From Lepas anatifera (Eukaryota > Arthropoda > Thecostraca > Lepadidae): a DNA stretch of 64,000 bases. Made by a program: the position numbers and the translations under genes. Position 1 is the first letter of the stretch; each line of letters opens with the position of its first letter. Below are positions 35,067 through 46,900 of the stretch, piece by piece. The DNA lies in assembly GCA_034440635.1 (NCBI GenBank), contig JAOTON010002233.1, positions 145,379-209,378 of the forward strand, in the 5' to 3' direction. The notes under the pieces were generated by a model, which worked only from the letters and a program-made list of their open reading frames with translations, did no database searches and was not told the origin of the DNA.

Positions 35067-36040
35067 TTAACTCGCGCCCCGTTGAGCCTCCAAGCCACCT
35101 TCGCCCTGGTGGGGTGTTTGAACACGCCCTCGAACTCGGCCCCTATTCGGGCAGGATAGCGAAAAACGCGGAAGCTGGTGGATAGCTTACACAAATTCGT
35201 GGGGAAACTATATCAGTCACTTTTTGACTCAGGTCAATATAGCAGCCATGAACGGTCAAAGAAAGTGACATTTTTAGTAGTGGCTTTTTAGCAATGGCTC
35301 TGGCGTCTGTCAGAGTTGAGTTAGAATCATTTTTAGGCCCCATTCGCTTCATCTCGTCACGGCGAATCTAATTATGTATAATATGACCATACTAGGTCAA
35401 AACATAGAAATGACCTGACCTCGGGTAAGGTCAAGGTCCCTCTTTAGCCTAGCATTGTCTATATGCATATCAATCCACTCGCAATAACAATCCGAACGCA
35501 AATATATCAAAATAAAGGCTGTATCATTATTTCATCTAAAGTTAATGACCTAAGCCTGAAAACTGCTTAACTAGCCCCAGATGACCTCTCAGAAGCTACA
35601 GGTAAAAACTGCAGCATGAACCTGGAAAGGGGCCCAGGATAGTACGATTTGGAGAATATTATCCGTATTATCAGATGGACTACACAAATACAGCCCAATT
35701 TCTGTTTTTCCATGTATTTCCAATGGAGAGGTCATGGTCCGTACTTGACCTTAGGTCATCGATATGAAAAATCCCGGAATACATGCTGTAGCACTCAGTG
35801 GGCCCACGATGTGGTATAAGCTTCAATCCGATATATTTACCCGTTTCTTACTTATGCTGCCTCAAACATTTTTGTGACCTGACCTAAGATGACCCAACCT
35901 TAAAATTTTGGGGAAGTTGCAGAATCGATCAAGGATAAGGTGTGCCAAGTACGGCGACGCTTCGCGCCGTCGTTTTTTCGTGCCGCCGGAAAAACCCGAG
36001 GGGGTTGTTCAAACACCCTTTCCCCCGGGGCGAGGGTTAA
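35067..36040 (+). mobile_element. TTAA MITE, copy 2
   Basis: The element is bounded by TTAA at 35067-35070 and 36037-36040. The ends are TTAACTCGCGCCCC and GGGGCGAGGGTTAA. The interior holds many AGGTCA/TGACCT hexamers and is the inverted counterpart of 39943-40932. TTAA duplications suggest mobilisation by a piggyBac-type or similar transposase. No coding capacity. Confidence 0.8.
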
Positions 36041-36124
36041 CTGGGGGAGGAGAATTTCATTAAGCTGGCCTCTAGACTGACATCACTTGGTGCAAGCTTG
36101 ACAGAGCGACTACGATAGTCTCTA

Positions 36125-36290
36125 ATAATAATTGTTGGGGTTAGACGACGCTCCAACTCCCAAAGTTATATGGCGTCACCAACTCTCATCCTGTAAGTAG
36201 GGATTTGGTGCATCAGATCAGCATATTCAGGGGATCTGCCGGGACATGAACCCAAGGAGGTAAACCCGTGGGAGCTGAGCTAGGGGATTC
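36125..36290 (-). mobile_element. tRNA-derived SINE, degenerate
   Basis: On the minus strand a CTCAGCTCCCACGGG box and GGGTTCATGTCCCGG (B-box-like) lie about 25 bp apart, as in a tRNA-related SINE head. The body shares ACGACGC(T/A)CCAACT and TATGGCGTC(A/G)CCA with the SINE at 38085-38262, so both belong to one family. Confidence 0.55.
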
Positions 36291-38084
36291 GCGCTAGGTT
36301 TTTTGCGCCTCTTGGCAACACCCCAACTTATCGGAACGATATTCATATTTTATGCTGCAAGATATTACATGTTTTTTTACAGTATTACAAAGGTCTGGAA
36401 GCCTATGCAGCAGCTTCAGCGGCGATAGTGATCATAGTTGTGTGTATCACCAGCGGTAAAATTGGGCAGTGATGGAGCTAGCTGGTAGGTTTGGTGGGAC
36501 AAACAAAAATAGAAAAGCAAAAAAAACGTCACACAGTGAAAGCTTTCGCCACAATCTAACTAGAAGGTAGGTTGGGGGAGGGGAATAGGGAGCAAACATA
36601 AGTCGAAAAGCAGAACAAACAGACTTCACTGGGTGAAATATATTTCTTATATATTATCACATATATTTATTACATATATGTGGCCACAAGATGCTTGCTT
36701 TCGATATCCGTGGATAATTCACCCAAATACGGTCTTAAATATCACGAGAACCAGGCTCTAATATTCACACTGAAGCTGACTAGCTCCGTTTGAAGTTGAT
36801 TGGTTCAGTTGAAGCACCAACACCCTGCTAATGAACTTGAAAGGAGCCGGGAAAAAGATCAACAGCTTGGGGGGAATATTTTTTTGCTCCAACCAAGCCT
36901 TTTCGTTCGGGGAGCAAATACGTATTGTCCCCCCCAACTTGGGTCCGCCACTAAAACTGGGTGCGGTTTGAGGGATCTCGCTGCCACGTGCGATCACGGG
37001 GGGTAGGAGGGCAGCGAATAAAGAATGTTTCCCTGATAAAATCCACCAACTCGAGAGCTACTACTCTTTAGATTTTAGTGCGACATTGGTTCCAGTTAAT
37101 TCTCCTGGTAAAATTTTTCGAGGTGTTGCTGAAATGAAAATAGTTTGCGATAAACATATTTTAAATATTCTGGTTAGGCGAAACCAGAATATTACCCGGG
37201 GGCCTTGTAGCCAAAGCCTACGCTGCTCCCTTGACCTGAGAGGGTATTTTACCAAAATAAACATGATATATATCACCAACAAGATATTATACAACAACGG
37301 ATTATATTACCAACAAAAAGCAGGACTAAAATTGGACTGGAAACCTGAATATTTGTGGACCATCAGTTACAACTGCTGAGGGAATGAACTTATTACCCCA
37401 ACCCTTCGTAGTAGCTTAAAACGCATAGAGAGCACCAAAATATATTACAAAGTTGTTTTTGTGAACTGAAAAATATTTGTATAATGGTTAACAAAAAAAC
37501 TTGATTGTCTAGGACACATAGATACCTGTTGGGACAGAATTGAGATGTTTCAAACTGCGGCACCCCCTTTGATTGGTTTAGGACCTTCCGCAAAAAGTCA
37601 GTTATAAAAAAAAACTGAACAATGACAGGTAGCGTGAAAGCTCCGATTCTGCAAATTTCGATAAATGTTTGCAGGGAAAAGATAGTGTTTGCTTATCCTC
37701 AAAATTTCACAAGGGACCCACGAGGAAAATGCGTGTTAAGTTGGACCGGTTTGGGTTCAGCCCGAAATATTACCCGTATATTGTTTTGGGGCTTCATTGA
37801 GTTTAAATATTTAGCCTCGGTTAACTTTTTGAGAACTCCCGCAGCCTAATATTGAACCTCTTGGACTAAAGGGTGTTTAAGCTAAAATTCTGCGGAGGTA
37901 TTATCAATGCAATCCTTCGAAAGCCTAGGTGGCTCAGAGAGGCCCCTAGCTATCGTGCACCCTCAGCTGTCACCTCAACTTGCCGTATCGTTTTTGTCAT
38001 CCGGAGAAGAGGAGCATAAACATTTATCACTATCTTTGTAGGATATTGTACGTAATATATATATGAACTATATATACATATATA

Positions 38085-38262
38085 ATTTTTGGGGTTTATC
38101 GACGCACCAACTGCTAGTGTCATATGGCGTCGCCATTTTTTTTAAAGATATCCCGGGAGCCAGTTTGCTCCTTGTTCAGGGAAACCGCTGGGCCTTGAAC
38201 CTGGGTCGGCTGCGTGAAAGCCAGCTGCGCTGACCATTCCACTGTCACGCCGCTACCATTTA
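38085..38262 (-). mobile_element. tRNA-derived SINE
   Basis: Reading the minus strand from about 38262 gives a tRNA-like head: GCGGCGTGACAGTGG, TGGTCAGCGCAGCTGG (A-box-like) and CCAGGTTCAAGGCCC (B-box). The tail contains TGGCGACGCCATATGACAC. A (TA)-rich tract at 38055-38090 borders it. The head cannot fold into an intact functional tRNA, so it is called a SINE rather than a tRNA gene. Confidence 0.65.
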
Positions 38263-39741
38263 ATTGAAGTTGAAGACATCCATTTATCTGAATACTGAAT
38301 TATTTCAATCAGGGTATTTTTCATGTAAGCTGATGACCATGGTTGGTTTGAAGCCACTACCAATGGTCCCCAGCCCTTGGAATTTTCCCCTCACTGTCAA
38401 ACAGTACCCTTCTAGCTCGAAATACCTGAAAGTCTTTTCCCGTTTGGCAAGGGCTAATGCGACCTTTTATGAAGGTCATTATGAACACATAACCTGACGA
38501 GCAAGGCAAGGTAGGAAACCGAAGAGCCCAATAAAGAAAACAATAGCTCTTTTTCGATTAATATAATGCTCGCCTTGCACCCATCTCCCAGCAAGATGAG
38601 AGTTGGCAACACCATACAGCCTCAACAGCCGGTGTGTTGTAAAGCCCCAAAGCTGCTTTGAACCCATTTTCTTCCCTTTTCCGCTAAAGAAAAAAAACGA
38701 AAACAGGCAAGACCTGAATGTGTGTATTTTACCCTGGGTACATGAGCAAAGAGAAAACGGTGGGATAAAATGCAGACAGCATATCTGATCCTAATTTCGA
38801 AATATTCTAAATAAAAATGAGTATTCAGCACTTATGAAAATCGATAGTTTTAGTCATTTGTAATGTAGTGGCAGGTTTCAACTCCTCCCCTCATGCATTT
38901 ACCTACAATGTTTTTTTGTGCTTGAGACCCCATTAGTCAAACAACACTTTTGCATGCACCCTTCTTGTTATTCATAAGGAGTCTTGCCGATGTGGCGTGC
39001 ATGAACTGTAGCAAAATATGTTAATCATTTTCAATTTAATCATTTTCTGTTCCATAAGTCCTGCCTAACATATAATATAGAATTATTTATTTATTTTGCA
39101 TCACAATTGTGACAATAATACCAGCATAACTCACAACAGGAACAGACACCCATGAACAGACATATATGTTGAACCTGATGAATAGTTTGCATTCAAACTG
39201 ACCCAACAACCTCAGGCCCTTCCATTGATAGGCTAAGTAGAAAATATAAAGGAAAATATATGCCCACATACATAAATTGAATCGCCTTGGTGCTCTTCTC
39301 GGCCCCATCCTCGTTTTCTGGCGAATGATTCGGAACCAATTTTAATGAGAGACTCGTCGCTTTGCACCACTTTATGGTTGTCAACCTGACAACTTACGGC
39401 TGTAAATTAATTACAGTTCAGGTCAGGTGAACAAGTTTTAATAAGATTTCCACGCCCATGTGAGGCAATTTTGTTATTCTTAAATAAGGACGACAAAGTC
39501 AGAAAAAACGCGACTGCTATAGCAGGCCCAGTTTGAGTTTCGTCCTCATTCAAATATTCTTTGAAATAAAAATTGCCCAGATATCGTCTAGCTATTTTGA
39601 GACCAATTCAATAATGACGCTACCAGGGATCACCAAAGTTAATATTTTCGAGCTTGTTTGTGGTTAGATCTTTAGACCAAGACGGCAAGGAGCTTTCAGC
39701 GCCATTCATATTTTTGTATCACCTTTGACTCCTGAGTTAAC

Positions 39742-39788
<47 letters not shown>
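39742..39788. repeat. (ATG)n microsatellite
   Basis: About 15 ATG units. They are flanked by a direct repeat CCTGAGT(T/C)AACA at 39731-39742 and 39789-39800, so the tract may have expanded inside a small duplication. Confidence 0.95.
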
Positions 39789-39942
39789 CCTGAGTCAACA
39801 AGGGAGAGAGGTGGACTGGCCCCCACGTCGCAGTGGGTGCAAAAAGAGGTGAGGTGGTGTCTTGTTGACTTACTTGGCTTTTCCCATCACTATCTCTTGC
39901 ACCTGACTGGATTTAGCCTGATCAAATTTAATTTGAACCGTC

Positions 39943-40932
39943 TTCACCCTCGCCCCGGTAGGGGTGGCACAACACCCTCCCACAGGTTTTTTTCCGGCTA
40001 TGCATAAAAATACCAGGGCGAAGCGCCGCCGTACTTGGCGCACCCTATCCGTAATTAATTATTCGACCTTTTCCAGAGTTTTAAGGTTGCATCATCTCAG
40101 GTTAGGTCAACAGTGCAGGTCAAGTCACCTCATCTCCAAAAATTTTAAGATGGCATAAGTAAGAACGGGGTGAATCCGTCTAATTAAAACTCATATCACA
40201 TAATGCCCCACCAAATAGTGCAAAATATATTCCGGGATTTTACATATCGATGACCTAGGGTCAGGTACACAACCTCTCCATTGGAAATGCATGGTGAAAC
40301 GGAAATTAAGGGAGAATGGCTTTATTTCTGTTGATGCAACACAGAATACCTTCGCATTTTCCAAATTGTAATAGCCTAGGCCCCTCTCCAGGCTCATGTT
40401 GTAAGTTTGGAACCGTGATTTATGAGAGGTCATCTTGGATTACTTTCACAGCTAGACCTGGGTCAATAATTTCGCAGGGAATTATAAATATTTTTATTTT
40501 GATACCATTAAGTTTGGATTGTTATTGCAAGTTGATTGATATGCATAAGTTGATTATGCTAGATCAGATGATGACCTTGACCTGACTTTAGGTCACGTCA
40601 CTTCTATGCTTTGATCTAGTATAGTATATATATACATGGTTCGATTTTCCGTAAAAAGAGGAGGCGAATGGTGCCTTACAATCGATTCTAGCCTAACTCT
40701 GTCAGACGATAGGGCCCAGAAACTCTCCTCTACCCTATCACCTTCTTTGACCTGTCATTACCTCAATATTGATCTGAGACAAAAAGTAACTGATTTAGTT
40801 TCTCGGTCAATTCTTATGAGCTACCCACCGGTGTTCGCGTTTTTTGTCTATATCGAGTTCGAGGGGAGGTGTTTAAACCCTGTCCACACCAGGGAGGAAG
40901 GTGGCTCAGAGACCCGCAGGGGTGGGTGTTAA
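39943..40932 (-). mobile_element. TTAA MITE, copy 3 (inverted relative to copy 2)
   Basis: The left end TTCACCCTCGCCCC is a mutated TTAACCCTCGCCCC, and the right end is GGGTGTTAA (TTAA at 40929-40932). The reverse complement aligns along most of its length with 35067-36040, for example AGTTACTTTTTGTCTCAG(A/G)TCAATAT. Non-coding and dense in AGGTCA/TGACCT. Confidence 0.78.
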
Positions 40933-41235
40933 ATAACACAAATCCGGCACAGGGTGCCATTTTAAACCCCACGAAACTCTAATCCACCCGAATACATTTT
41001 TCAACAATGAGCCTGAAAGCCTTATGAGGCTGGAAACATTGTTTGAAGCCATTAATCTGACATATCCAGCCTCGGAACTCTCGTGCCCAAGCGCCTCGGC
41101 TACTGGCGGACCGCCTGGGGCTAGGCACCTGCGAGACAGTACTGATCCCTTCGGTTCAAAACAATGTGCCCCCTGCGCGCCACAACTACTTACTACGTGT
41201 GACCTTGCACCTGTCGTTATAAACACATAGTGATC

Positions 41236-41520
41236 ACGTGACCCAGGTATGCTTACCAGTCGAGCGAAGGGTCGGGGATTATCAGAGGCGGTGGCAAGTC
41301 AGCCGAAGAATACCCCGTCAGAATGCAGCAAAATCAGTAATTGTGTAATATTTTCTTACCCAGCTGTCAGATTAAGAAATAATGGTAACCACTGGAAAGC
41401 TCTTGAAAAAAATACACATGATGAACCCGTTTAAGCTAAAGGCACCATAGGTTGCGAGACATCCTAAACCGGTCGAGCCTAGTCATGGCAATTTCAATTG
41501 TGGGGGACTGTACATCTCTT
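41236..41520 (-). repeat. Right arm of the ~270-bp inverted repeat
   Basis: This is the reverse complement of 33690-33957. The arms lie 7.3 kb apart in the same intron and surround the inverted pair of TTAA MITEs. Confidence 0.85.
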
Positions 41521-41819
41521 ACTAGCGATTTTTTGCATGTGGTGATCTTTTATTCCCATGTCGCCGAAAATTTATTTCCGGGTTGGACGCTATTCTGTTG
41601 GTGGCTGAACATCTTTCGCCGAAGCCGCAGGACCTCTATGAAACGAGTAATGACACCACCCGAGCAATAACGTTGATAGGAAAAGAACCGGTTAAAAAGC
41701 AATTAGAGATCCTTCCATGTTATTGCATATCGCCACCTGTCTTTTCTTGCGTGCTTGGCATATGAAATTTGTTTATTTTTATATCTATTGCCGCTCAGCT
41801 GTGCAAATTTTCTCCACAG

Positions 41820-42257
41820 GGTACGGTTCTACTGGGAGAAGTCGATGTGCCCCTTCTGGTGGTGGGTGATGCTGCCTACCCTCTTAGCTCGTGGCTCGTT
41901 AAGGGGTTTCGTGGAAACATGACCCCGCACCAGCAACATTCTAACAAGAAGTTAAACAGCGCACGCTGTGTGGTAGAGCACGCTTTTGGCAGGCTGAAGG
42001 CCAGGTTCTGCAGAGTACTAAAAGTATCGGAGCACTATGCGAAATACGTGCCGGAGATAACAATGGCTTCAGCAGTGCTCCACAACATCGTGGAGAGGCA
42101 AGGCGAACACATGCCGCTCGCACAGGTGGCAGCTGCACTGCGCGCAGAGCGAATGCGCGGGCAGCCTCCTGTGCGAAACGCTGACCCACGATGGGATAGA
42201 CGAAGGGGTCGCGAGTATCAGCGAGCGTTGGCAGAATACGTTTGTCGTGGTTTGTAA
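41820..42257 (+). CDS. HARBI1-like exon 4 (second Asp and catalytic Glu)
   Basis: The exon follows TTTTCTCCACAG (ends 41819) and ends with TAA 42255-42257. It encodes 145 residues. VVGDAAYPLSSWLVKGF holds the second catalytic Asp. NSARCVVEHAFGRLKARFCRVL holds the Glu. ITMASAVLHNIVERQG is the usual alanine/asparagine helix of the family. The C-terminal 50 residues are Arg-rich. This exon alone is intact and well conserved. Confidence 0.85.
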   Translation, partial: GTVLLGEVDVPLLVVGDAAYPLSSWLVKGFRGNMTPHQQHSNKKLNSARCVVEHAFGRLKARFCRVLKVSEHYAKYVPEITMASAVLHNIVERQGEHMPLAQVAAALRAERMRGQPPVRNADPRWDRRRGREYQRALAEYVCRGL

Positions 42258-42264
42258 TGTGCTG

Positions 42265-42440
42265 TCAGGCCATAATCTATGGTGCTACGCGCTGCGATGT
42301 TTCCGCCACCAGTATCCGCGGAGGCTTGGGTTCGAATCCCACCACGGCCACCAGATGGTTGATGTGTCTGCTTGTCTAATACAAAGAAATAAGAGTTATA
42401 GAGACAATTACATAAGAAACTGTCTGCCAACCAGGTCAGG
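42265..42440 (+). mobile_element. tRNA-derived SINE downstream of the HARBI1-like stop
   Basis: A GGCC...CACGGCC-ended tRNA-like head spans about 42273-42352. It contains GGTTCGAATCC (perfect B-box, 42327-42337) and CTACGCGCTGCGATGTTTCCGCC in the anticodon-arm position. An insertion spoils the cloverleaf, so it is not a functional tRNA. It starts within 20 bp of the HARBI1-like stop codon and would lie in its 3' UTR. Confidence 0.6.
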
Positions 42441-43826
42441 TCATGACAGTCTAGACACAGTTGTCAATTAAGTGGGCTTTGATGCCGTGGTGCGATATTA
42501 GCTGTGGAGTGTTTTAGGGGTGTTTTTAGTGATGAATTTGGCCTTATTTCTGCTGAAAATGGCTATGAACACCAATTGTTCGTATCAAGTTACGTTTCCA
42601 CGAGGTAAAAAATCCACATCGTAAAGTGTTAGCATGTCATTTTGTTTGTAAATATTGCGCTGCAATGCTTGTCATATCACCATGCTTCGTCATTTTTTAT
42701 ATATTTTACGGCCGACCAGTTCGAAATAGCTTTCTGAGATTAATCAACCTTGCAAAAATCGTTTTGCATTAAATGATTACAATGTATAGTGTTTGTTCCC
42801 AGACCTGCTCATGGTGAAATAAATAATATCCCTTTTAATTGGTCTTTTGTATTAAAATCTGACAACTGCGAAAGTTGAAGCATCGCCGTGTGTTTATTAG
42901 GCATCAATGTGTTTATTTGTCTAAGGCAGGCTTGCAATTGTTAAAGGGAAATTGTGGTTTGAAGTAGAATAACAGTGATCAATCGTCCCTGATGTCATTT
43001 ATATACCGTGCACTCATCGTGCAAATATTCACGGGTATCTGGAAACCCGTCCAGAACGTACTGGCAGGGGTGTACTGTCCCGTCATTATCTGGCTGGGGA
43101 GTCATGATCTGCAGACAGATGAGAACCTCCTGTCCATACTGGCCTCAGACATTGCAATGGCCATTCAGTCATTGCTGAAAATATGATTATTATTTAGTTG
43201 TCCAAGAAAAAGCGCCAGGGGGCGCGTTTACCACGGAACTATGTTCCTTGTTGTTAATAAAATAGACGCCTTGTCTTATCATCGCTGATGAGACGGCCCA
43301 GCATTCATCTCCAAAGACCTCCATGGCAATCGTCGTCACCCCTGCCTCCCTCGCCGACGCAGACGCCGAAGACGATGGAATGTGATCATGTGAAGGCGAT
43401 AGAAATACAAGGTTAGGTTAGGTTAGCAGGGAAGGAGCGCGAGGGGAGACGAGAGAGGGAACTTGAAGAGCCCACATTACTCACAACACTTCAGGGAACG
43501 CACATCTGGTGACGGCGGTAATGTGCTGTTCGGCCCACGCCCATTGGAATTGCAGTGACGTTAGGATGAGCAGCAGATAGTGATGAGAGTGGTTGCCGTG
43601 GTAGGAGGAGCGGCAGTGATGGAGGCTGGAGGAGGTGAGGAGAGCAGAAGGGCGTGAAAGAGGTAAGCAGCGGGGTGTGAGAGCAGGGTCGCAGTGAGTG
43701 AGGAATGAGGGGCAGCAGGCTGCCCGTGTGGCAGCAAGTCAGGCGGTGAGGTAGCGAACCTACCACCAGTGCAATTCAGCGTCTGCTTACCCGCCACTAG
43801 AGCTGCTCGTCTAGAATCCGGGACTT
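42441..43826. other. No gene recognised; contains telomere-like tract
   Basis: AATAAA at 42820 could end the HARBI1-like transcript. GCGCCAGGGGGCGCG at 43212-43226 is CTCF-like. (GGTTA)3 at 43411-43426 matches the arthropod TTAGG telomere unit but is only three copies long. A GC-rich G/A-biased stretch (43430-43740) has open frames without family features. Confidence 0.4.
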
Positions 43827-43840
43827 ACTGCCACCTGTAG
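43827..43840. repeat. Target-site duplication, left copy
   Basis: ACTGCCACCTGTAG is identical to 50736-50749 and directly abuts the (CA)n-tailed 3' end of the LINE. Confidence 0.9.
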
Positions 43841-43989
43841 TGTGTGTGTGTTGGAGTTTAAGGGCGCTTCAGCTGCCAGGGCCATTTAGCGCGCCTGACT
43901 ATACAATTTAATCAATCCTTAAAATCCAAGTCTTCAATGTTATCCTATGTGAGGATAGCTAAAAGCAGAGCTACTTCATTTATACATGC
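43841..43989 (-). other. LINE 3' UTR with (CA)n tail
   Basis: On the minus strand it contains GGCGCGCTAAATGGCCCTGG and GAAGCGCCCTTAAACTCCAA before the CACACACACA end. The block around AAGCGCCCT recurs at 61950-61985 next to the second LINE copy, so it is probably the 3' end recognised by the RT. Confidence 0.75.
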
Positions 43990-46900
43990 TTAGTTCTGTT
44001 GCGCTTGTGTTACTCGGTGAGGATTGTATACAATATCAAATCCGATCTCTGTCAAATATAATAAGACTATTGAGAACTCAACAGCTGGTCTGTCTCCTAT
44101 CAAATTTGCAAGGGACATCGGCGGAAAGAATCGAGCACGCAGAGTTCTTAGTCCGTTACATACTATGTCAGTTAGTACATGCTGTACAGTAAGCCTGCTT
44201 CCACAGTGGCTACACCGGCTTGGTTCTGTAGCAGAAAAGAAATGTCCATGGGTTGCAAATGTGTGACCAATGCGAAGTCGTGCGAGGCAGACCTCCTCCC
44301 TCCTACTCCGCCTGTTACTCGACTCCCATGGTTCTATGGTTGGCTTGAGTTGTTTTAAGGCGCAGGCCGACTCACTATCCCATTTGGTTTGCCACTCAGT
44401 TTTGAGGAGACTGTTAATCTGTGCCTTTACATCAGATGCTGGAACTCTAAATGCCCCAACTCGTGCAGTCTCAGACGCCGATCTGGCAGCTAAATCAGCT
44501 CTCTCGTTACCGGGTATTCCCACATGACTAGGGACCCATAAAAACTGTATCCTGGCCCCGGTAGAAGAAGCGGTATTCAGAAGCCTCCGGATGGTGGGCA
44601 CCAGCCAGGATTTTGGGGGATGACTAGACTGGAGTGCAGCTAGGGAACTAGCGGAGTCTGTAACGATTAAAAATTGTCCATCAGGATTTCGGAGAATGTG
44701 TCGTAAGACTTGGATAATAGCACATAGTTCAGTGGTAAAAACGGATACCGATGTCGGGAGGCTGAAACTTCGACTTACGTCTCTCCCCACGAAAGCACAA
44801 CCAGCACCTGAGATGCTTTTGGAGCCGTCGGTATAGAAGACAGAGTAACCTGTGTATGATGCAATCTTTTCAAGTGCGGATTGCTGCAATATCGTTGGTT
44901 GGGTCGTAGACTTCCCTAGTGCGAGAAGCTCTTGGTCACATTTTATGGATACGTCGCGCCAGGGCTCAAATTTCTGTGGTCGTGTCTTTGCGACATTTCT
45001 TAACGATATTCCGGACCCGTCTAACCACCGCAACACTCGCATACACAATGCCTGGGAGGAACTCGGGCGGGTAGATGAGAACAGGTCTGTCACGGATGGA
45101 TCAAATAACCATTTGTGTGTGGGGTGTTTTGGGTACTGCTTCATTTTACTGGCGTACAACAATGTAAGTCGCTTGCGTCTGAGGTCCAGAGGGGGCTCAT
45201 TTGCGTCTACGAGTAAACTCGCTCTACGAGATGTGCGAAATGCGCCTGTCGCCACTCGGATGCATGCATGATGTACCGCGTCCAGCGGCTGCTTGACGCT
45301 GGTCAGAGCTCCGTCATAAACAACACTAGCGTAGTCCAAAACAGATCTGATGAGGGCATGGTAAAGGCGTAAAAGCGAGCTTCTGTCAGCGCCATACGAA
45401 GTACGTGACACCATTTTCAGGATGTTGATACGTTTCATACACTTGTTTCTAACACTGCGAATGTGGGAAGTGTAGGTCAGGCGCTTGTCAAAAGTAACTC
45501 CAAGGAACTTTGTCTCTGCTGCTACAGGAATTCGATTGCTATACAAGTGAAGGTTGATCTCTGGACAGTATCTATTACGTCTACAGAAATGAACACATGT
45601 AGTTTTATTTGTTGAGAACTTAAATCCGTTTAAGATGCTCCATTCAGTGAGGCGGTCAATGCTCAGCTGCAATAGTCTTTGAGCGGATATCGAAGTAGAG
45701 GTCGAGATCCATATCGCAAAGTCGTCAACGAATAAAGAACGCTCGATATTTGATGGTAAGACACTACAGATGTCATTAATTAATACGCCGAACATGGTCA
45801 CGCTTAAAATACTGCCTTGTGGTGTGCCACTCATTTGTTGAAACTTGTGGGAGTGCGAGTTTCCCACTCTAACACTAAAGAAGCGTTCCTTAATAAAGTT
45901 ATTAAGAAAGTGGCCCATGTGGCCCACAATGCCTGCCTCTCGCAGTTTTTTTCAAGATTGCGTGTCGCCACGCCGTATCGTACGCTTTTTCTATGTCGAA
46001 AAACACTGCCACTGTGTGCTGCTTTGCTGCAAACGAGGAACGAATTGATGTATCGAGTGATACCAAGTGGTCCGTGGTGGAACGACCAGCTCGAAACCCG
46101 CATTGATACTCGGAAAAGAAACCAGTATTTTCAAGAAACCAAACAAGACGCCTGTTAACCATTCGCTCGAAGAGCTTGCATAGACATGATGTAAGTGCAA
46201 TAGGTCGGTAGTGCAGAGGATCATGGCCAGGTTTTTCCGGTTTCAATGCTGGGACTACGATCGCTTGTTTCCATCCCTCCGGAAAATCGTGTGACGTCCA
46301 GATGTGATTGTAAAAGTTGAGCAGTGATTTCAGACATTGTACACTGAGGTTTTTCAACATTGCATTGTGGATGAGGTCTGGTCCTGGTGCAGTGTTTTTG
46401 GTTTGAGCCAAAGCGTCTCTAAGCTCATTGAATGTGAAACAATCGTTGAAAGGGATTATTTCCAACGAGTCGAAGCATACAGGTGTCAATTCACTTACTT
46501 CCTTGTGTCTAATAAATCGCCTATCGCTCGTGCCAAGTTGCCACCTGTCCGCCCAAGTTGTCGCCATTGCATTTGCTACTTCAGTGGGATCGGTTACGAT
46601 GGCATTTCCAAGAGTCAAAACAGGAGATGGCATTGCTGCACTACGTCCAGATATCCTATTGATGCGCCTCCATATTGTGCTGAGAGGTGTCAGACGGTTT
46701 ATAGTACTTATGTAGGCATTCCAAGACCTTTTCTTGGCCTCCTTAACTGTTCGCTTGACTTGAGCTTTTGCTTTGCGGTACTGGATTAAATTGTTCATTG
46801 TTGGTCTTTTCTCGAAAATACGAAAACAGCGACGTTTTTTTCTAATGGAATGTTTGCAATCCTCAGTCCACCACGGGACCGGTATGTGTCTGGGGAGGAT

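Noticed and set aside
42273..42352. Functional tRNA gene
   Set aside because: The B-box is perfect, but the arm lengths are wrong and the cloverleaf is interrupted, so a SINE head fits better.
43411..43426. Telomere (TTAGG)n array
   Set aside because: Only three units; a chance or relict interstitial tract, useful at most as a weak arthropod hint.
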